NCBI GenBank assembly: GCA_025618425.1
Contig: CM046832.1
Coordinates: 56,467,993-56,531,992, forward strand
DNA length: 64,000 bases
Direction: 5' to 3'
From: Heliocidaris tuberculata
Taxonomy: Eukaryota; Echinodermata; Echinoidea; Camarodonta; Echinometridae
Numbering within the stretch: the stretch's first letter is position 1; the number at the start of each line of letters is the position of its first letter. Of this stretch, positions 59,330 through 64,000 are shown one piece after another. A model generated the notes under the pieces. That model ran no database searches. It saw only the letters and a list, made by a program, of their open reading frames with translations, and had not been told where the DNA came from. Made by a program: the position numbers and the translations under genes.

Positions 59330-61453
59330 GTAAGTTCAATTATTTTCAAAGCAAAGCAAAGTAAAAAAATAATAATTCCACTTTAGAAAAATCCATTTCA
59401 TAGAAACAAAATGCTGGATTTGAAAAAGTCTTTCATTTGTAAATACCTGATATATTTCTTTACTCTGTACCACATTTTACCTTACTTTTGATGATTTGAA
59501 TATACATGTATATATTTCTTAGAACCTTAATCTCTTCCTTTCTTTTCTTATATTTGTTCAAATAGATTAATTTTGTTTATTCAAAATCAATAACAGGATA
59601 TGACTTTACAATTTTTCTTTCTTAATTTCAAAATTGTTAAAATTAGTTTTCCAATTATACAATAATATATTTTAAAAAATCAATGTTTAATAAAAATACC
59701 AAATTGAGCAATACCTTGAATTAGACCAAATTTTAATCAAAACATTAAAATTTCCTCTCTTTTTGTCTCTATCTACAGTATACAAGGTGAGAACGATATC
59801 GATGCAATACGTGGACGTCAACGATCAGCCTGTACTCTACTCATCCCAAGCCTATGATGTCCAGTATAAAGTCAAAGTGGAGAACGTCTTCAAAGGAGAG
59901 GGTGAGCTTGGGAAAGAAGGTCGGACAGTATTCATCTACTCACCCAAGAACGTCTGTAACATTGACAAGATGGAGATGGGCATCAGATACCTCATCAGTG
60001 GTAAGTTGAGATTATTTTGGGGGTAATAGTTTCAATTACAGCAAGACGTAATTACAATAAAAACAAGTTATAGTTTATAGACACTGCATCTTAAACACAC
60101 CAAATAACTATTGTTCAAACAATTTTTGTTCTGTTCATAGAATTCAGTCTTTCACTAACAAATTGTAAAGCTTTAAGTTGAAATAAAACAAAGAAAGAAA
60201 TTTGATTCTAACTTAGTTACACCCTTTCTTACTTACTTGGTAGAAAAGAACAGCAAAACAACAAAACAAAACAAAACTTTTTAATGTACACAGAGTGGGA
60301 ATTTTTGCAAAGACTTTCTTTTTGCTTAAATCTAACATCCTTCCAATTAGGATAAGTAGGGTGGATCATCTATCATGAATTCTAATCATCCTATCTCTCT
60401 TCCAACATTTTTTTAGGGAATATGAAAGGAGACAAGATGCAGGTAACAACCTGTGGCATGGTTGAGAAGTGGTCAGACCTGACACCGTCTCAGAGGAGGG
60501 GAGTAAGAGGTTTCTACCAGACACAATGCTCAAGTTGCACGGTAAGATTTAGAATCCTTACTTTAGTAAATAACAGGAAGAGGAGCTTATCAACTTAATG
60601 TTATTAAACAATTGATGTAGAGCAATAAGGAAAGATGATAAATTGAATAATGGTGAAATTGAACGGAAACTCACAACTTCAGCTATTGGAAATAAGTAAT
60701 TTCTAGTTGAGTTTGAAGTGAACTACATGCAAGACAAGGCTTGACGAAACTACAACATGGATACAATGAAAAAGAAGTTTTATTGTAGGCTTTAGAAATG
60801 TAAAAAATATAAAGTCATTGCTAGGAAAATGTAGAGATACCCATTTCTAATCAGTTTTCTGTTACTTTTTTTCTTTTATCCAGGTATATGGCTCAACAAT
60901 TGTTCGGTTCTTCGGAGGTAACGAGATCATTGATTCAATGAGTTCCGGTCTGTGGAGTCGACAGAATTGCTTCTTCAATCCCCTTGCTTCCCTGACTTAC
61001 GGAAGCGATGACTGCGAGACCAAGCATGCCTACTGCATGCGTCAGGAAAATGGAGTGTGCACCTGGGAGGGTGGAAAGTCCTACGATAACTGCTTCCGTC
61101 AGAGAGAGTACAACTGGCAGCTGATGCAATTTGGTGAACTGGGACTTGCAGCCTGGACCTGCCCTGAGCAGTGCAAGACCCTCACACCCAGGAAACTCAA
61201 GTACAAATGCAAGAAAGCTACCAGGAAGATGCCTCCTTGCAACTCCAGGGACACTGTCAGAGAGTTTGTGCCTGATGCTGGGAGGGAGACCGTACGCACT
61301 GTAGCTCCAGAGATGTCTGAAGTACGCACTGTCCAACCAAACAACTTGCAGGAGATCCTCAGGACTGTGAATCCCAATGTGATCCAGGAAGTCCCAGCAA
61401 CAGAGTCCCCAGTGGTTGGTGGTGCTCTCTCACCTTTGCTCCAAGAAGATTAG
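59188..61453 (+). CDS. TIMP-family protein with C-terminal extension, gene B (4 exons, 352 aa)
   Basis: Join of 59188-59329, 59779-60000, 60417-60541 and 60884-61453 (1059 nt with stop), all GT-AG with phases 1, 1 and 0 as in gene A. Residues 8-29 form a signal peptide (VLLLLGLV core, likely cut after SAS). The mature protein then begins C30-A-T-C33-P-I-T-H-P-Q-Q, one residue longer between the first two cysteines than the family C-x-C. The N-domain has C43, C107, C134, C159 and C162; the C-domain has C192, C207, C214, C222 and C233. Residues 250-352 are an extension with C256, C260, C272 and C282 and 11-12-residue repeats containing VRTVxP. It lacks the cysteines matching C179/C184 of gene A. 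TIMP-like tensilins of sea cucumber dermis show that echinoderm TIMPs can act on collagen rather than proteases; whether this protein is one is unknown. Confidence 0.93.
59779..60000 (+). CDS. Gene B exon 2: core of the TIMP N-domain
   Basis: The acceptor atctacag ends at 59778; the donor gtaagt starts at 60001. Encodes residues 48-121 plus one base of G122. Contains VYKVRT, YKVKVENVFKGEG (matching gene A's YVVKVERIYKGEG), the single C107, and YLISG, which matches the family Y-L-I-A-G. Confidence 0.93.
60417..60541 (+). CDS. Gene B exon 3: end of the N-domain
   Basis: The acceptor ttttttag ends at 60416; the donor gtaaga starts at 60542. Encodes the rest of G122 through T163, with C134, WSDLTPSQRRGVR and C159-S-S-C162. 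It aligns without gaps to gene A exon 3 through the SDLT and GVR blocks. Confidence 0.93.
60884..61453 (+). CDS. Gene B exon 4: C-terminal domain plus repeat tail
   Basis: The acceptor tttatccag ends at 60883; the stop TAG ends at 61453. Encodes residues 164-352. The first part (to about 246) matches the gene A C-domain: DDCETKH aligns with DDHCEAKH, and NGVCTW with NGNCGW. The remainder has no counterpart in gene A. It has a four-cysteine stretch (256-282) with many lysines, then a cysteine-free tail of repeats ending SPLLQED. Confidence 0.93.
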   Translation, partial: VYGSTIVRFFGGNEIIDSMSSGLWSRQNCFFNPLASLTYGSDDCETKHAYCMRQENGVCTWEGGKSYDNCFRQREYNWQLMQFGELGLAAWTCPEQCKTLTPRKLKYKCKKATRKMPPCNSRDTVREFVPDAGRETVRTVAPEMSEVRTVQPNNLQEILRTVNPNVIQEVPATESPVVGGALSPLLQED

Positions 61454-62640
61454 GTAAGAAGACCTACTCTGGGACTAAACAGAACTACTAAGCCACAACC
61501 TCCATCAAGTGTTCTTGAAGGACTTTGTCTAGGAATTTGTAATGCAAGTATGGTATTTCACTTTCAGAATGATCTCGGAATGCATTGGAATTAGGTGGAC
61601 CAATACCAACAGCAGCATTGCTGTATATGTCTGTCACTGAAAGTGTTTTACTATTCAAGCACTCTTTGAAAAATTGAAATTATCTAAAGATAGTTTGAGA
61701 AAAAAATCTGAAATATGTAAAACTTTGAAATGTGGATGTGTTATATAATCTTGTACCAGAATTAAAAAAACGAGGAGACAAACCATATACATGATATTTC
61801 AAAATAGTTATAGATGATGTTATGAATACATTTGAATACAATAATTATGATGTAAAAAAAAAATTGAAGGGATGAAATTCTTTTACTATTACTTCTTCTT
61901 TTATTATATGAAAAAAATGCTAAGACATTGAATATGCAGGAACACTGCAACAACATGTTTTTTTATTACAATGTGTAAATATTCTCCATTTATGATGTGC
62001 AAAATTGATGTTTAGTGCACAATATATATCATAATTTATGAATGTATGGCTAATAATACAAATGGAAAAACTTAATCTTACAATTTTATTTAATCATTAT
62101 ATGTACATCATTTTCAAGGGCAAAAAATACAGATGAATAATGTTGAAAATCATGTTTTTCTTTTGACTTTTGTTAATATTATATTTACATCTAAAATGAC
62201 TTAAACACACTGTTACAGTGCAGAAAGGGAAGAATGTTTTTGAGGATGAAGATGGCAGAAAAGGATTCTTTCATCAATATATTCTATAGAATGCTTCATA
62301 TCCACCTATCAAAACTAGTGAAATAACACATGATTCTGTCATATGTGTAAGTTTGATAATGATATGTTGACAGATATGTCATAATTCTTGCTATGATATT
62401 CAGGGTCAATAACTTGTCTTTCTTAGTTAATTTACAAAATGTGTTCTTTCCAACTTGAGTCAGTTTGTAAATATTGCTTATAATTGATCAAATGAAGCAA
62501 TGGACATGATAATTTCATATATTTCTTTATCTGTATTCTATTTATAACCATTACAACTTCACCAACTGGCAGCTGTGTAATATGTTGGTTTTATTCATAA
62601 AAACCATCATAAATTTTGGTGATTAAATGTACATTTTTGT
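61454..62640 (+). other. Probable 3'UTR of gene B
   Basis: About 1.2 kb of AT-rich unique sequence after the stop codon, with UGUAAAUA elements at 61974 and 62466. It ends near the ATTAAA at 62622, shortly before the GA-rich tandem array. Confidence 0.4.
62622..62627 (+). terminator. Possible ATTAAA polyadenylation signal, gene B
   Basis: ATTAAA is followed within 20 nt by a T/GT-rich stretch, as expected downstream of a cleavage site. I saw no AATAAA in the preceding kilobase that fits better. Confidence 0.4.
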
Positions 62641-62769
62641 TCTGAAATGTATTACTTCTTTGTAGGACTTTCATTTATTGAAGCTATGAGATACAAAAAG
62701 TTCTTTAATTGCAAGGAGCATTCAATGTTTAAATACCTAGAATGAGAAAGACCTAATTGTAAGAAATGT

Positions 62770-64000
62770 GACAGAGAGAGAAAGAGAGAGAGAAGACAAA
62801 AGGAGTGAGGGAAAAGATGGAGAGAGGGAGAAAGAGAGAGAGAGAAGACAAAAGGAGTGAGGGAAAAGATGGAGAGAGGGAGAAAGAGAGAGAGAAGACA
62901 AAAGGAGTGAGGGAAAAGATGGAGAGAGGGAGAAAGAGAGAGAGAAGACAAAAGGAGTGAGGGAAAAGATGGAGAGAGGGAGAAAGAGAGAGAGAAGACA
63001 AAAGGAGTGAGGGAAAAGATGGAGAGAGAGAGAAAGAGAGAGAGAAGACAAAAGGAGTGAGGGAAAAGATGGAGAGAGGGAGAAAGAGAGAGAGAAGACA
63101 AAAGGAGTGAGGGAAAAGATGGAGAGAGAGAGAAAGAGAGAGAGAAGACAAAAGGAGTGAGGGAAAAGATGGAGAGAGAGAGAAAGAGAGAGAGAAGACA
63201 AAAGGAGTGAGGGAAAAGATGGAGAGAGGGAGAAAGAGAGAGAGAAGACAAAAGGAGTGAGGGAAAAGATGGAGAGAGGGAGAAAGAGAGAGAAGACAAA
63301 AGGAGTGAGGGAAAAGATGGAGAGAGAGAGAAAGAGAGAGAGAAGACAAAAGGAGTGAGGGAAAAGATGGAGAGAGGGAGAAAGAGAGAGAAGACAAAAG
63401 GAGTGAGGGAAAAGATGGAGAGAGAGAGAAAGAGAGAGAGAAGACAAAAGGAGTGAGGGAAAAGATGGAGAGAGAAAGAGAGAGAGAAGACAAAAGGAGT
63501 GAGGGAAAAGATGGAGAGAGGGAGAAAGAGAAAGAGAAGACAAAAGGAGTGAGGGAAAAGATGGAGAGAGGGAGAAAGAGAGAGAGAAGACAAAAGGAGT
63601 GAGGGAAAAGATGGAGAGAGAGAGAAAGAGAGAGAAGACAAAAGGAGTGAGGGAAAAGATGGAGAGAGAGAAAGAGAGAGAGAAGACAAAAGGAGTGAGG
63701 GAAAAGATGGAGAGAGGGAGAAAGAGAGAGAGAAGACAAAAGGAGTGAGGGAAAAGATGGAGAGAGAGAGAAAGAGAGAGAGAAGACAAAAGGAGTGAGG
63801 GAAAAGATGGAGAGAGGGAGAAAGAGAGAGAGAAGACAAAAGGAGTGAGGGAAAAGATGGAGAGAGAGAGAAAGAGAGAGAGAAGACAAAAGGAGTGAGG
63901 GAAAAGATGGAGAGAGAGAGAAAGAGAGAGAAGACAAAAGGAGTGAGGGAAAAGATGGAGAGAGGGAGAAAGAGAGAGAGAAGACAAAAGGAGTGAGGGA
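62770..64000. repeat. GA-rich tandem array, ~50-bp unit, about 24 copies
   Basis: The unit contains GAAGACAAAAGGAGTGAGG and GAAAAGATGGAGAGAG followed by a variable GA run. Spacing of GACAAAAGG is mostly 50 bp, with 2-4 bp changes from the GA part. The array continues past the window edge. Three overlapping minus-strand frames of 394-416 codons (Ser/Leu/Phe/Pro) are produced by it. Confidence 0.97.

Noticed and set aside
62652..63987. Three minus-strand open frames of 394-416 codons
   Set aside because: All three frames are open because the 50-bp repeat lacks stops; the peptide is the same SLSPS/HLFPHSF pattern in each.

Overview
This window is animal (eukaryotic) genomic DNA. It is AT-rich and intron-bearing, with very low gene density, many microsatellites and many short inverted-repeat transposons. 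The only protein-coding genes I can support are two tissue inhibitor of metalloproteinases (TIMP) family genes, both on the + strand. Linked TIMP paralogs, an extra cysteine pair shared by both proteins, and this repeat mix point to an echinoderm, most likely a sea urchin. That assignment is inference: no ribosomal, mitochondrial or other species marker is present.

Gene layout. TIMP gene A has four coding exons: 11882-12035, 24267-24509, 26019-26146 and 26834-27046. They join in frame to 245 residues, with a 12.2 kb first intron. Its 3'UTR probably ends just after 28617. TIMP gene B has four exons with the same intron phases: 59188-59329, 59779-60000, 60417-60541 and 60884-61453. They join to 352 residues. 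Its introns are only 342-449 bp, and it carries a roughly 100-residue C-terminal extension with short repeats. The shared phases (1, 1, 0) and about 32 kb separation support origin by duplication. Both products should be secreted extracellular-matrix proteins. Both depart from the canonical N-terminus that inhibits metalloproteinases, in different ways, so inhibition cannot be assumed.

The rest of the window is non-coding. From 1 to 11.5 kb there are foldback elements, a tRNA-derived SINE (8702-8935) and GA-rich tracts. Intron 1 of gene A (12-24 kb) holds a TTAA-flanked foldback, a GGGCCC-ended MITE, a telomere-like (TTAGGG)n element, LINE tails and long GA/CT microsatellites. Intron 3 of gene A holds an inverted repeat and what looks like a decayed copy of the end of exon 3. 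The 28.6-59 kb interval holds at least eight foldback or terminal-inverted-repeat elements, including one (33401-35191) that encloses a minisatellite, plus long stretches in which I see nothing. The right edge (62770-64000) is a tandem array of a ~50 bp GA-rich unit that runs off the window.

The long open frames rich in Leu/Phe/Ser or Arg/Glu (for example 33.4-34.9 kb and 62.7-64 kb, minus strand) are by-products of tandem repeats, not genes. Each family of inverted-repeat elements is described from alignments made by eye; no database search was possible.
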